Positions 1 to 7,564 of a DNA stretch of 44,571 nt are shown in pieces. The notes beneath the pieces were generated by a model that saw only the letters and a program-made list of their open reading frames with translations, did no database searches and was not told the origin of the DNA. The DNA lies in assembly GCA_023228885.1 (NCBI GenBank), contig JALOAJ010000020.1:1-44571 (forward strand), written 5' to 3'. Numbering within the stretch: position 1 is the first letter of the stretch; each line of letters starts with the position of its first letter. The position numbers and the translations under genes are program-made. Source of the stretch: Bacillota bacterium. GTDB lineage: Bacteria > Bacillota > Clostridia > Monoglobales > Firm-18.

Positions 1-27
1 ACAAGAAACTGATACAATTTTTTGCAT

Positions 28-99
28 GAGGACTTCTTCCTTTCTGGGAGGTATGTGTTTTTCTGCAAAAACATTGTACCAGAAAGGTTTGGAGTCCTC
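28..99. other. Long interrupted hairpin at the left edge
   Basis: Two nested perfect arms are visible: GAGGACT (28-34) pairs with AGTCCTC (93-99), and CCTTTCTGG (39-47) pairs with CCAGAAAGG (79-87). The 31-base centre also holds a short T/A-rich fold-back. The right arm is followed by a T-rich stretch (AATTTTCATTT), so it could end transcription of the gene left of the window. It could equally be a structured 5' leader of the small gene at 150. I see no gene in bases 1-149. Confidence 0.4.
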
Positions 100-149
100 A
101 ATTTTCATTTAACTTTACAGTACGTAAGATGACATAAGGAGGATAAAAG

Positions 150-359
150 TTGAAGGAAAACGCAGTTATAATAAAAGCGAAATCAATAAGCGAGGCAAGG
201 AAAAGAATAAAAAAATTGTTTGGAGACAATGTGAGCAACGTCAAGATAAGCATAGTTAGAAATGCCGGGAAAATTTTTGGAATAACGGTATGCCCCTTGG
301 TAATTCAGGCAACCGTTATAAAAGAGCAAAACGAAACCCCCGACATTAACAAAAGTTAG
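150..359 (+). CDS. Stand-alone Jag-N-like domain protein (69 aa)
   Basis: This small protein starts at TTG, 7 bases after a GGAGG ribosome site. The whole chain resembles the N-terminal Jag_N domain found in Jag/KhpB and in FapA-like proteins: a first beta strand (AVIIKAKSISEA), a helix with a KRIKKLFG core, then a second strand and a glycine turn (NAGKIFGI). No KH or R3H RNA-binding domain follows, so it is only the accessory domain. It sits directly ahead of the flagellar rod genes but behind a different promoter from theirs. Its job is unknown; a regulatory or assembly role in flagellation is only suggested by location. The family call is from pattern recognition, without a search. Confidence 0.5.
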   Translation: MKENAVIIKAKSISEARKRIKKLFGDNVSNVKISIVRNAGKIFGITVCPLVIQATVIKEQNETPDINKS

Positions 360-368
360 CATTTGCAT

Positions 369-395
369 TAAAGAAATATTTTATTTTGACGATAT
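369..395 (+). promoter_or_regulatory. Sigma-D (sigma-28) type promoter of the flagellar cluster
   Basis: TAAAGAAA (369-376), an exact 11-base spacer and GACGATAT (388-395) match the flagellar sigma consensus TAAAGTTT-N11-GCCGATAA closely. It lies 31 bases upstream of the first rod gene. The second such promoter is at 6477, before flagellin. Confidence 0.7.
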
Positions 396-426
396 ATTAA
401 ATACAATATGCAACAGGAGGCTTTTT

Positions 427-1176
427 ATGGTTCGTGGGCTATACATAGCGGGCACCGGAATGATTACGCAAATGAAAAGGATGGATGTTTTGTCAAATAA
501 TTTGGCAAATGTCGATACCAACGGTTTTAAAGAGGATTCGCTGCTTTCGCGCTCATTTGAGGATATGCTGATTGACCGAATAGGGGACCCTGCTGTTGTA
601 AATGTTTCAAGCAGGGTAGGGCAGTTAAACACCGGCATTCATATTGATAGCGTCTATACTGGCTTTGAGCAGGGCAGCGCCAAAGAAACAAATTGCCCAA
701 CCGATTTAATGATAAAAGGCGAAGGGTTTTTTGTTGTGTTAACCGAGAATGGCGAGCGGTATACTCGTGACGGCGCTTTTGAAATTGACGGTTTTGGTCG
801 GCTTGCAACTAAAAGCGGCGATGTGGTTTTGGGCGAAAATGGTGCAATCAATTTGTCAAACAACAATTTTACCGTTAAAAGCAATGGCGAAATATACACG
901 GAAGACGGTTTTGTCGATAAAATCAAAATTATAAATTTTGATAATAACGCGCTTAGAAAAACAGGAAATAATCTTTACGAAAATTATTTGCAAAGCCCCG
1001 AGCAAACTTCAAGCAGCAATGTTGCGCAGGGGTTCGTCGAAAGCTCAAATGTGGATTTGGCAAAAAGCATGGTGAGGATGGTTGAGGTTTACAGGAATTA
1101 TGAATCAAACCAGCGAATAATAAAAATGATTGATGACACTTTGGCAAAGGCAGTCAACGAAATAGGCAAGATATAG
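427..1176 (+). CDS. flgF: Flagellar basal-body rod protein, FlgF/FlgG family
   Basis: This 249-residue protein builds the flagellar rod, the driveshaft between the membrane motor and the hook, and is exported by the flagellar type III system without a cleaved signal. The N-terminal rod signature is at about residues 5-35 (a helix ending in NNLANVDTNGFKED). The C terminus holds the matching family motif (about 215-247, VESSNVDLAKSMVRMVEVYRNY). Ribosome site AGGAGG lies 7 bases before the ATG. It is followed after 38 bases by a second family member. In Bacillus the equivalent pair is FlhO/FlhP. Choosing FlgF for the first and FlgG for the second follows gene order and is an inference; the family itself is certain. 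Confidence 0.88.
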   Translation: MVRGLYIAGTGMITQMKRMDVLSNNLANVDTNGFKEDSLLSRSFEDMLIDRIGDPAVVNVSSRVGQLNTGIHIDSVYTGFEQGSAKETNCPTDLMIKGEGFFVVLTENGERYTRDGAFEIDGFGRLATKSGDVVLGENGAINLSNNNFTVKSNGEIYTEDGFVDKIKIINFDNNALRKTGNNLYENYLQSPEQTSSSNVAQGFVESSNVDLAKSMVRMVEVYRNYESNQRIIKMIDDTLAKAVNEIGKI

Positions 1177-1214
1177 CGTGGTTGCTGTAAAAACAACAAT
1201 CGGGAGGTTAAAAA

Positions 1215-1979
1215 ATGTTACAGGCTTTGCTAAACGGCGCTTCGGGAATGCAGGCGCAGCAAAAAAAAGTAGATTCTATTGCCGAAAACATAGCCAACAT
1301 TAACACGGTTGGTTATATGAAAACTCGTATTGATTTTAAAGATGCCGTTTATTCGGCAATGATTGACCCTTCCAATCCCGGCAGCGCCGAAAATTTGTTG
1401 TGCGGCAACGGTGTTTTGATGGGGCAGGCAACTAAAATCAACACCCGACCGATATATTACGAAACCGATAATCCCCTTGACCTATCAATAACAGACAGCG
1501 GTTTTTTTGCTGTTGTAAGGGATGGGAACATTTATTATACAAAGGACGGCAGCTTTAAGGCCTCCGAAACGGATGGAGAGATTTTTCTTGTTACAAACGG
1601 CGGGCAAAATGTGTTAGACAGCGAGCTGCAACCCATCCGCCTATACGGAAACCCAAGTGAAACCGTCATTGATGCCGAGGGCTACATTACAGCAGAAGGA
1701 GAACAGCAACCCTATGCTCAAATTGCTGTATTTGATTTTGCAAACGATGGCGCCCTTTACAGCGTGGGCGGTAATTTTTATGAAGAAACCGAGGCGTCCG
1801 GGCAGGCAGAGCCGGCGCTTCGACCAAATATTAAACAAAAGTCGCTTGAAGGTTCAAATGTTGATTTGGCGGATGAAATGACACAATTGATAAAAGCCCA
1901 ACGAGCGTATCAGATGGCGTCTAAGGTTATCACCACAGCCGACGAGATGGAAGGCTTGGCGAACAATCTAAGAGGTTAA
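1215..1979 (+). CDS. flgG: Flagellar basal-body rod protein FlgG
   Basis: This is the distal rod protein (254 aa, close to the usual 260). The N-terminal rod motif covers about residues 5-40 (ENIANINTVGYMKTRIDF), and the C-terminal helix has the typical SNVDLADEMTQLIKAQRAYQ pattern (about 215-250) that forms the coiled core of the rod. Ribosome site GGGAGG precedes the ATG by 7 bases. It directly follows its paralogue and probably shares the sigma-D transcript starting near 400. Confidence 0.9.
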   Translation: MLQALLNGASGMQAQQKKVDSIAENIANINTVGYMKTRIDFKDAVYSAMIDPSNPGSAENLLCGNGVLMGQATKINTRPIYYETDNPLDLSITDSGFFAVVRDGNIYYTKDGSFKASETDGEIFLVTNGGQNVLDSELQPIRLYGNPSETVIDAEGYITAEGEQQPYAQIAVFDFANDGALYSVGGNFYEETEASGQAEPALRPNIKQKSLEGSNVDLADEMTQLIKAQRAYQMASKVITTADEMEGLANNLRG

Positions 1980-2021
1980 AAACCGGCGCATAAATAATCT
2001 TTTAATGTAGGGGTGCAGCAA

Positions 2022-2486
2022 ATGTTACATATAAGGCATTGCCAGCGATGCAACACCATATACAAATACGGCAGCGACAAAATGTGTTCGGTCTGTCTAA
2101 AAGAGATAGATGAGCTAATGGTTAAAATACGCAGTTATTTAGAAGACAACCCGCGGTCGGGCATTTTTGAAATTGCAAAGGATTTAAACGCAAACGAAAA
2201 AGATATTTTTTATTTGCTTAGGGAAGAAAGGCTTTCAATTAATCCGAAAATCAGTTCGGGCAAATATTCGCTGATTTGCCTTAGATGCGGCGGCGTTATA
2301 GAAACAGGCAAATACTGCGATACCTGCATTCGACAGATACAACACGAGCTTAAAACAGCGACATCTGCATTTGCGGATGTCAAAGAAAAGCAAAATGAGC
2401 ATACAAGCGCAATAAGTCGGCAAAGCGTCCCCGAAACGGCTAAGGTGAAGATGCATACCGCATACAGACACAAAAAGATGTCATAA
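2022..2486 (+). CDS. yvyF: YvyF-family flagellar operon protein
   Basis: This is a 154-residue cytoplasmic protein. It has two pairs of CxxC knuckles near the N terminus (CQRC and CSVC), a middle segment resembling a small winged helix (about 45-75, FEIAKDLNANEKDIFYLLREE), and a further CLRC/CDTC pair (about 88-105), suggesting two zinc ribbons. This arrangement, and the place just before flgM-flgN-flgK, matches the Firmicute YvyF family. The biochemical role of YvyF is poorly defined; a regulatory function in flagellar expression is often assumed. ATG 2022 is chosen over the GTG at 2013 because AGGGG sits 8 bases before it, whereas the GTG overlaps that site. Confidence 0.75.
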   Translation: MLHIRHCQRCNTIYKYGSDKMCSVCLKEIDELMVKIRSYLEDNPRSGIFEIAKDLNANEKDIFYLLREERLSINPKISSGKYSLICLRCGGVIETGKYCDTCIRQIQHELKTATSAFADVKEKQNEHTSAISRQSVPETAKVKMHTAYRHKKMS

Positions 2487-2501
2487 ACAGGAGGTGTGGC
2501 T

Positions 2502-2771
2502 TTGAAACCGATAACAAATACAGGCATTGGCGCCGTGTACAGCATTTTTGCGCAAAAAAACATAAAATCCCCTTCTGCGAAAAAAAGTGAGATAGCAAAA
2601 AAGGCAAATGTATGGGCGAAGGACAGCATTGAAATTAGGTTTAATAAAATGCAAACGGTAAAAGAACTGATAAATTGCGGCAACTACCACATTAGCAGTA
2701 AACAGGTTGCAGACAAAATCATAAACGATATGCACCTTTATTACAGGTATATTAATGAAAAGGGGCAATAG
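2502..2771 (+). CDS. flgM: Anti-sigma-D factor FlgM
   Basis: FlgM binds and holds the flagellar sigma factor until the hook is complete and FlgM is exported. The 89-residue protein has a basic, disordered N terminus and a C-terminal helical part (about 40-85) with the family pattern of 'DSIEIR...V..LI..GNYHISSKQVADKII'. The start is most likely TTG 2502, seven bases after AGGAGG; a GTG at 2496 touches the ribosome site and is rejected. It ends one base before flgN, so the two are probably translationally coupled. Confidence 0.85.
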   Translation: MKPITNTGIGAVYSIFAQKNIKSPSAKKSEIAKKANVWAKDSIEIRFNKMQTVKELINCGNYHISSKQVADKIINDMHLYYRYINEKGQ

Positions 2772-2772
2772 T

Positions 2773-3273
2773 ATGCATAACGATATAAGAGAGCTGATTG
2801 GTTGCTTGGATTTGGAAAAAGACCTATACGCCAATCTCCATAAGCTTTCATCCTTGAAACAAACGATAATCGGAAAGGGCGAGGCAGCCGCGCTTGACGA
2901 AATTACGGCAAAAGAAAGAGTATTGCTCGATAAACTTTGCGAAAGAGAGAAGGTGCGACATGAAATTGTGGCGTGCATTTCAAAAAAATTAAACCTTTTA
3001 GGGGAACATATCACCCTTTCAAATATTATAGATGCAATAGACGATGATTGCCTTAAGCAAAAATTAACAACTATCATTGATGAATTTAATGTTATATTTC
3101 AAAAGCAAAAAAAACTTAACGAAACAAATCAAATGTTACTTGAAAAAAACATAAGCTACCTTGATTTTATGATAAACGCCGCAACGGCAGGCAGGGAAAG
3201 CATTATATACAGCGGCAAGGGTTGTAATGAACGGCAAAAACAAAATATAAATATATTTGATAAAAGGGCGTGA
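2773..3273 (+). CDS. flgN: Flagellar export chaperone FlgN
   Basis: This is a 166-residue, almost entirely helical protein with a heptad-like pattern, as expected for FlgN, the cytoplasmic chaperone that guides the hook-filament junction proteins FlgK and FlgL to the export gate. FlgK and FlgL are the next two genes, which strongly supports the call. Start ATG 2773 follows an AAGGGGC site by 7 bases; an in-frame ATG at 2755 lies inside flgM and has no good site. It ends inside the short flgK leader. Confidence 0.82.
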   Translation: MHNDIRELIGCLDLEKDLYANLHKLSSLKQTIIGKGEAAALDEITAKERVLLDKLCEREKVRHEIVACISKKLNLLGEHITLSNIIDAIDDDCLKQKLTTIIDEFNVIFQKQKKLNETNQMLLEKNISYLDFMINAATAGRESIIYSGKGCNERQKQNINIFDKRA

Positions 3274-3277
3274 AAAT

Positions 3278-4768
3278 ATGGCAACTGCGTTTTACGGGCT
3301 GCACATTGCAAAAACAGGGCTTTATGCATCGCAAAAGGGGTTGGAGATTGTTGGAAACAATATAGCAAACGTCAACACCGAGGGATACACAAGGCAGCAG
3401 CTAAATGTGAGCAGTTTAAAACCGCCCGGGGCGAGCGGCACGCTTTTGGGCATTGAAAAAGCAATGGTTGGGGCAGGCGTAAGGGTTGAAAGCATAAAAC
3501 AATGCCGTGATAAATATTTAGACATACAATATCGGCAAGGCAACAGCGATATGGGTGAGTGGCAGATTAAGGCGGATTCGCTTTTTACCGTTGAGGATGT
3601 GTTTAACGACACCTCGAACGCGGAGCTGGAAGATGTTTTGGGGTTGTTTTTCAGCTCGCTTGAGGAGCTTTCCAAATCGCCCGAAGGGGCTGAAATACGA
3701 ACGCTGGTGCGCCAACATGCAATTGTGCTGACGGAAACAATGAACAATTACAGCAATCGGCTTGAAAGGCTTCAAAATGAATTGAACGATAACATCTCTG
3801 TTGTGGTGGGGCAAATAAACAGTTTGATTACATCAATACACGATTTTAATAACCAAATATTAAAGTACGAAAGAAACGGCGATAACGCAAATGAGCTTCG
3901 CGACAAAAGAAATACTGCGCTTGACAATTTATCAAACCTAATTGGCATTTCGTATTCGGAAAACTCTGCCGGAGTTGTTACCGTTACAATCGGAGAAAAT
4001 AATGTTTGTGTGGTTGACGAATCGGGGGAACATTCGTTGTCCGCCGAAAAAATCATGCCCGATTATTTTGGCAACAGCGATAGTTTTTACGCGGTGCTCC
4101 TGCCGACAGGAGCTGTTGCGCAAATAAGCGATATAGGCGGAGGGGCGCTAAAAGGCTATTTTGATATGCGTGACGGAGATAATCTTGCAAATATAGGGGT
4201 GCCTTATTTTATAAAAAAACTTGATGATTTGACAGCCGCAATAGTTGAAACGGTTAATGAGGTTCATAATCAAGGCTATACATACCCTTCGTCGGAAAAC
4301 GGAGAAATATCAAAGAACGGAGTTGATTTTTTCAACCCCGAAAATATATCGGCTAAAACCATGTCGCTTAGCAACGAATTAATTGAAAGCATTTTTAACA
4401 TAGCGGCATCATCCGTTGAAATAACAGGCGATTTTCACAAGGGAAATGGGCAAAACGCACTCAAGATGCTTGATATACTTGAAAAAGAGGATATTGCGGT
4501 GATATCCAACATACACCAACATTTGAAAAGCATTATTTCCGACATCGCCGTGCAAACATCGTATAGCAATGGGCGGGTTGATAATGAGAACATTTTGCTC
4601 AGCAGCATTTCATACAAAAAAAGTTGTGTTTCCGGCGTGTCGACAGACGAAGAAATAACAAATATGGTTATGTTTCAGAAGGCTTATTCGGCTTCGGCAC
4701 GGCTTATAACGGCGATTGATGAGCAGCTTGACACGCTTATCAATAGGATGGGTATTGTTGGCAGATAA
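3278..4768 (+). CDS. flgK: Flagellar hook-associated protein 1, FlgK
   Basis: This is the first junction protein between hook and filament (496 aa). The N-terminal rod-type motif (about 2-35, NNIANVNTEGYTRQ) and the C-terminal motif (about 455-495, VSTDEEITNMVMFQKAYSAS then LITAIDEQLDTLINRMG) are both intact; these helices form the D0/D1 core. The middle is variable and slightly shorter than in enterics. ATG 3278 follows AAAGGG by about 9 bases and gives the conserved start MATAFYGLHIAKTGL; the upstream TTG in flgN is not needed. Confidence 0.93.
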   Translation: MATAFYGLHIAKTGLYASQKGLEIVGNNIANVNTEGYTRQQLNVSSLKPPGASGTLLGIEKAMVGAGVRVESIKQCRDKYLDIQYRQGNSDMGEWQIKADSLFTVEDVFNDTSNAELEDVLGLFFSSLEELSKSPEGAEIRTLVRQHAIVLTETMNNYSNRLERLQNELNDNISVVVGQINSLITSIHDFNNQILKYERNGDNANELRDKRNTALDNLSNLIGISYSENSAGVVTVTIGENNVCVVDESGEHSLSAEKIMPDYFGNSDSFYAVLLPTGAVAQISDIGGGALKGYFDMRDGDNLANIGVPYFIKKLDDLTAAIVETVNEVHNQGYTYPSSENGEISKNGVDFFNPENISAKTMSLSNELIESIFNIAASSVEITGDFHKGNGQNALKMLDILEKEDIAVISNIHQHLKSIISDIAVQTSYSNGRVDNENILLSSISYKKSCVSGVSTDEEITNMVMFQKAYSASARLITAIDEQLDTLINRMGIVGR

Positions 4769-4802
4769 CAGTATAACATAAGCATGGGGGAGTGTTAAAA
4801 TT

Positions 4803-5738
4803 ATGAGGGTTACAGATTCGATGCTTACATCCGGTTTAATGTCTAATTTATATGCTAATCTTAAAACTATGAGCAAATATCAAAACCAAATTATAACGGA
4901 AAGGAAGATATTGCGTTTATCAGACGACCCTATCGGGGCGGTAAAAGCGATGCAAATTGATGCAATTCTAAACGCCAACGAGCAATACGATAAAAACATC
5001 AGCGACGCTACCGCATGGCTGGACCAAATGAACACCGCTCTAATGGACATGAATGAGGTTGTAATGCGTGCAAAAGACCTTGCCGTGCAAGCGGCATCGG
5101 GCACTTATTCGCAAGAGCAAAGGGATTCCATCTCACAAGAGGTGAAAGAACTGCAAAGCCATTTTGTGAACCTTGCAAATACAAAGTTTATGGGCAAATA
5201 TATCTTTGGCGGGTTTAACACAACCGCCACGCCTTTTTCGGTAAACGATGGGAAAATATCATATAACTCAATTGATGATTTATCGTCCGCAACAAAAACG
5301 GAAGCGGCTGCCGAGGCAAACCAAATACGGCAATGCAGGCTAAGCGACAGCATAACTTTTGATGTTGGCATTAACGGCGTGCAAATTATGGGTATAGGCG
5401 CCGATAATATTTTTAATGTTTTTCAAAGTTTTAATGATTTTTTAACCGGAGATAACACATCAGGCAATTTATCGGAATTTACAGATAAATTTTCGGCGGC
5501 GCAAGACAGCATTATGACCCACTTGGCAGATGTAGGCGGTAAACAAATAAGGGTGGATTTAATTACGCAACAGCACCAAAGCGCAGAATTGAATTTATAC
5601 GATACGCTGAATAAGGTTGCGGGAATTGATAAAACAGAGGTTATAACGCAATACGAAATGACGAAAAACGCATATAACGCCGCGCTCCAAGTGGGGGCGC
5701 GGATAATCCAGTTATCGCTGGTAGATTTTTTGCGATGA
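4803..5738 (+). CDS. flgL: Flagellar hook-associated protein 3, FlgL
   Basis: This is the second junction protein, and is flagellin-like (311 aa). The N terminus has the D0/D1 helix pattern (MRVTDSMLTSGLMSNLYANL, then a LSDDPIGAVKAMQ motif at about 38-52). The C-terminal helix (about 270-305) ends in a long hydrophobic heptad segment. The pair flgK-flgL in this order is the normal late-flagellar arrangement. Ribosome site GGGGGAG precedes the ATG by about 10 bases. Confidence 0.92.
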   Translation: MRVTDSMLTSGLMSNLYANLKTMSKYQNQIITERKILRLSDDPIGAVKAMQIDAILNANEQYDKNISDATAWLDQMNTALMDMNEVVMRAKDLAVQAASGTYSQEQRDSISQEVKELQSHFVNLANTKFMGKYIFGGFNTTATPFSVNDGKISYNSIDDLSSATKTEAAAEANQIRQCRLSDSITFDVGINGVQIMGIGADNIFNVFQSFNDFLTGDNTSGNLSEFTDKFSAAQDSIMTHLADVGGKQIRVDLITQQHQSAELNLYDTLNKVAGIDKTEVITQYEMTKNAYNAALQVGARIIQLSLVDFLR

Positions 5739-5797
5739 CGGGCTTTGGTAAAATAAGATACCGACTTATGTTGCAAAAAGATGGGAGTTGATTGATT

Positions 5798-6265
5798 ATG
5801 AGAATAGATACATCAAAGTTTGGCGTTTTGGATGTACCTGATAAAAAGATTATCACTTTTAGTTGCGGCATTTTGGGGTTTGAAAACTTAACGGAGTATG
5901 TTTTGCTAAACATTGAAGAAACATTGCCGTTTTATTGGTTGCAGGCAGTTGAAAACAGAGAGGTTGCGCTTTCCTGCATGAATCCGTTTGATGTTATGCC
6001 GTCGTACAACCCCGAGGTTGGCTTAGATGAACTGGAAAGCCTGATGGTGGAAGATGCGGCTGATTTGCTAATTTTAACAACTGTGGTTGTGCCGGCAGAA
6101 CCGTCAAAAGCAACGGTAAACTTGGCAGCGCCGATTATAATAAACGCTAAAGGCGGCAGGGGCGCTCAGATTGTGCTTCAAAACACAAAATACAATATTC
6201 GGCAACCGATATTTTCCGACAAGGAGGGCGCGAAATATGCTGATATTGTCAAGAAAGCTGAATGA
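5798..6265 (+). CDS. fliW: Flagellar assembly factor FliW
   Basis: FliW (155 aa) binds flagellin in the cytoplasm and, when flagellin is low, binds and blocks CsrA, freeing flagellin translation. The N-terminal beta-rich core (about 3-50, with GILGFENLTEYVLLN) and the conserved acidic and NL-AP-I-IN segment near 108-118 match the family. ATG 5798 is used because GGGAG lies 10 bases before it; the TTG at 5792 is only 4 bases from it. The gene overlaps csrA by 29 bases, which suggests tight coupling of the two partners. Confidence 0.92.
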   Translation: MRIDTSKFGVLDVPDKKIITFSCGILGFENLTEYVLLNIEETLPFYWLQAVENREVALSCMNPFDVMPSYNPEVGLDELESLMVEDAADLLILTTVVVPAEPSKATVNLAAPIIINAKGGRGAQIVLQNTKYNIRQPIFSDKEGAKYADIVKKAE

Positions 6266-6479
6266 AGAAATAGTTATAGGCGACGGCATAACGATAAGCG
6301 TTTTGGCGATTGAAGGCGATAAGGTGAGCTTGGGGATTGATGCGCCCAGCGATTTCAAGATTTTGCGCAAAGAGCTTTTGGATGCGGTAAAAAGCAACAA
6401 CAAGCAGTCTGCCGATATATCAGCGGAGCAAATCGGAAAGCTGAAAAATATATTTGCAGACAAGGGCAAAAAAGGCTAA
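6237..6479 (+). CDS. csrA: Translational regulator CsrA
   Basis: This 80-residue RNA-binding dimer blocks ribosome access at GGA motifs. The full N-terminal five-strand core is present (MLILSRKLNEEIVIGDGITI, then GIDAPSDFKILRKEL). The C-terminal tail is longer than in E. coli, as in other FliW-containing bacteria where FliW contacts this tail. AGGAGG lies 8 bases before ATG 6237, inside the fliW 3' end. The stop codon overlaps the -35 element of the flagellin promoter. Its expected target, the flagellin leader, lies immediately downstream and contains two matching sites. Confidence 0.94.
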   Translation: MLILSRKLNEEIVIGDGITISVLAIEGDKVSLGIDAPSDFKILRKELLDAVKSNNKQSADISAEQIGKLKNIFADKGKKG

Positions 6480-6503
6480 AGTTTTATGTAAGCCAACCGA
6501 TAT
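6477..6503 (+). promoter_or_regulatory. Sigma-D promoter of flagellin
   Basis: TAAAGTTT (6477-6484) is a perfect -35 for flagellar sigma. After an exact 11-base spacer comes ACCGATAT (6496-6503), matching GCCGATAA at 6 of 8 positions. The predicted start near 6510 gives a leader of about 145 bases before the flagellin ATG. Confidence 0.82.
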
Positions 6504-6617
6504 AGTTATTAAAGGTTACTTTGGCAGCTTCTAAAGCAAAAAACTGTTAAGGCGCCAACAGTATAAGTGCTTTGTGCCTGCCAATACCGCAAATTGCGTA
6601 ACCTTAAAATAAAAAAA

Positions 6618-6647
6618 GGCAAGGATGCCAAAAAAATTCAAGGAGGA
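6618..6647 (+). promoter_or_regulatory. Two CsrA binding sites in the flagellin leader
   Basis: Site 2 is GGCAAGGATGCC (6618-6629): a 4-bp stem GGCA/TGCC presenting AGGA in the loop, the classic CsrA target form. Site 1 is CAAGGAGGA (6639-6647) and contains the flagellin ribosome site itself. The two GGA cores are 19 bases apart, suitable for one CsrA dimer bridging both, as described for Bacillus subtilis hag. Confidence 0.72.
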
Positions 6648-6656
6648 TTATTTTTT

Positions 6657-7469
6657 ATGCGTATTAACAACAACATTATGGCAATGAACACACAAAGGCA
6701 GCTTGGTATAACCGCAACAGGCGTTTCAAAATCAGCGGAAAAGCTATCATCGGGCTTTAGAATCAACAAAGCGGGCGATGATGCGGCGGGTCTTGCAATT
6801 TCTGAAAAAATGAGGGCGCAAATAAGAGGTCTTGCACAAGCGTCACGAAATGCACAAGACGGCATATCGCTTATCCAAACGGCTGAAGGCGCGCTAAACG
6901 AAATTCATGCTATTTTGCAAAGAATGAGAGAGCTGTCAATTCAGGCGGCAACCGGCACAAACGGAGAAGACGAAGTTGGCGCAATACAAGACGAATACGA
7001 CCAACTGCTTGAAGAAATTGATAACATTGCAGACACCACACACTTTAACGGACTTAAATTAATTGCAGAAGATAACGAAGATGAAATGGTAATTCAAATT
7101 GGTGCAAATGCCAGCGAAACATTGGAACTTGAGATGGACAAGCTATGTGCGGATTCAGGCACGCTTGGGCTGGAAGCTTTGAATATGGAAGATGGCACCG
7201 ATGTGACGAAAGCAATTGACGATGCAATTAAAATCATTTCGGAAGCACGAGCATATTTGGGCGCAAATCAAAACAGGCTTGAACACACCATTGCAAATAT
7301 TGATACAACCGCTGAAAACCTGCAAGCCTCCGAATCGCGCATAAGAGATGTTGACATGGCAAAGGAAATTATGAGCCTCACTAAATTCCAAATTTTACAG
7401 CAGGCGGCAACCGCAATGCTTGCACAAGCAAATCAGGCTCCCCAGTCAGTTCTTCAATTATTACAATAA
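6657..7469 (+). CDS. hag: Flagellin
   Basis: This is the filament subunit, 270 aa, a short form made almost only of the D0/D1 helical core. The N-terminal domain (about 1-140) begins MRINNNIMAMNTQRQL and includes the SSGFRINKAGDDAAGLAISE signature. The C-terminal domain (about 190-270) ends in LAQANQAPQSVLQLLQ. The central variable domain is reduced to about 50 residues. ATG 6657 follows AGGAGG by 10 bases; upstream in-frame codons back to 6567 lie in the leader and are not used. Expression is probably set by sigma-D and by CsrA. Confidence 0.95.
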   Translation: MRINNNIMAMNTQRQLGITATGVSKSAEKLSSGFRINKAGDDAAGLAISEKMRAQIRGLAQASRNAQDGISLIQTAEGALNEIHAILQRMRELSIQAATGTNGEDEVGAIQDEYDQLLEEIDNIADTTHFNGLKLIAEDNEDEMVIQIGANASETLELEMDKLCADSGTLGLEALNMEDGTDVTKAIDDAIKIISEARAYLGANQNRLEHTIANIDTTAENLQASESRIRDVDMAKEIMSLTKFQILQQAATAMLAQANQAPQSVLQLLQ

Positions 7470-7482
7470 CAGCTTTTCTTTT

Positions 7483-7510
7483 CGGGGGTTGAAACAAGCT
7501 CAACCCCCCG
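7483..7510 (+). terminator. Strong hairpin after flagellin
   Basis: CGGGGGTTGA (7483-7492) pairs with TCAACCCCCCG (7500-7510) around a 7-base loop, 13 bases after the flagellin stop. The stem is very stable, but the T-run is weak and displaced (GTTTATCTTTT), so it may act as a partial terminator or 3' stabiliser that leaves some read-through into fliD. Confidence 0.6.
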
Positions 7511-7564
7511 AAAGGGTTTATCTTTTAAAACGAAAATGGCTTCATAAAAGGGCGGGTGTGGCAA

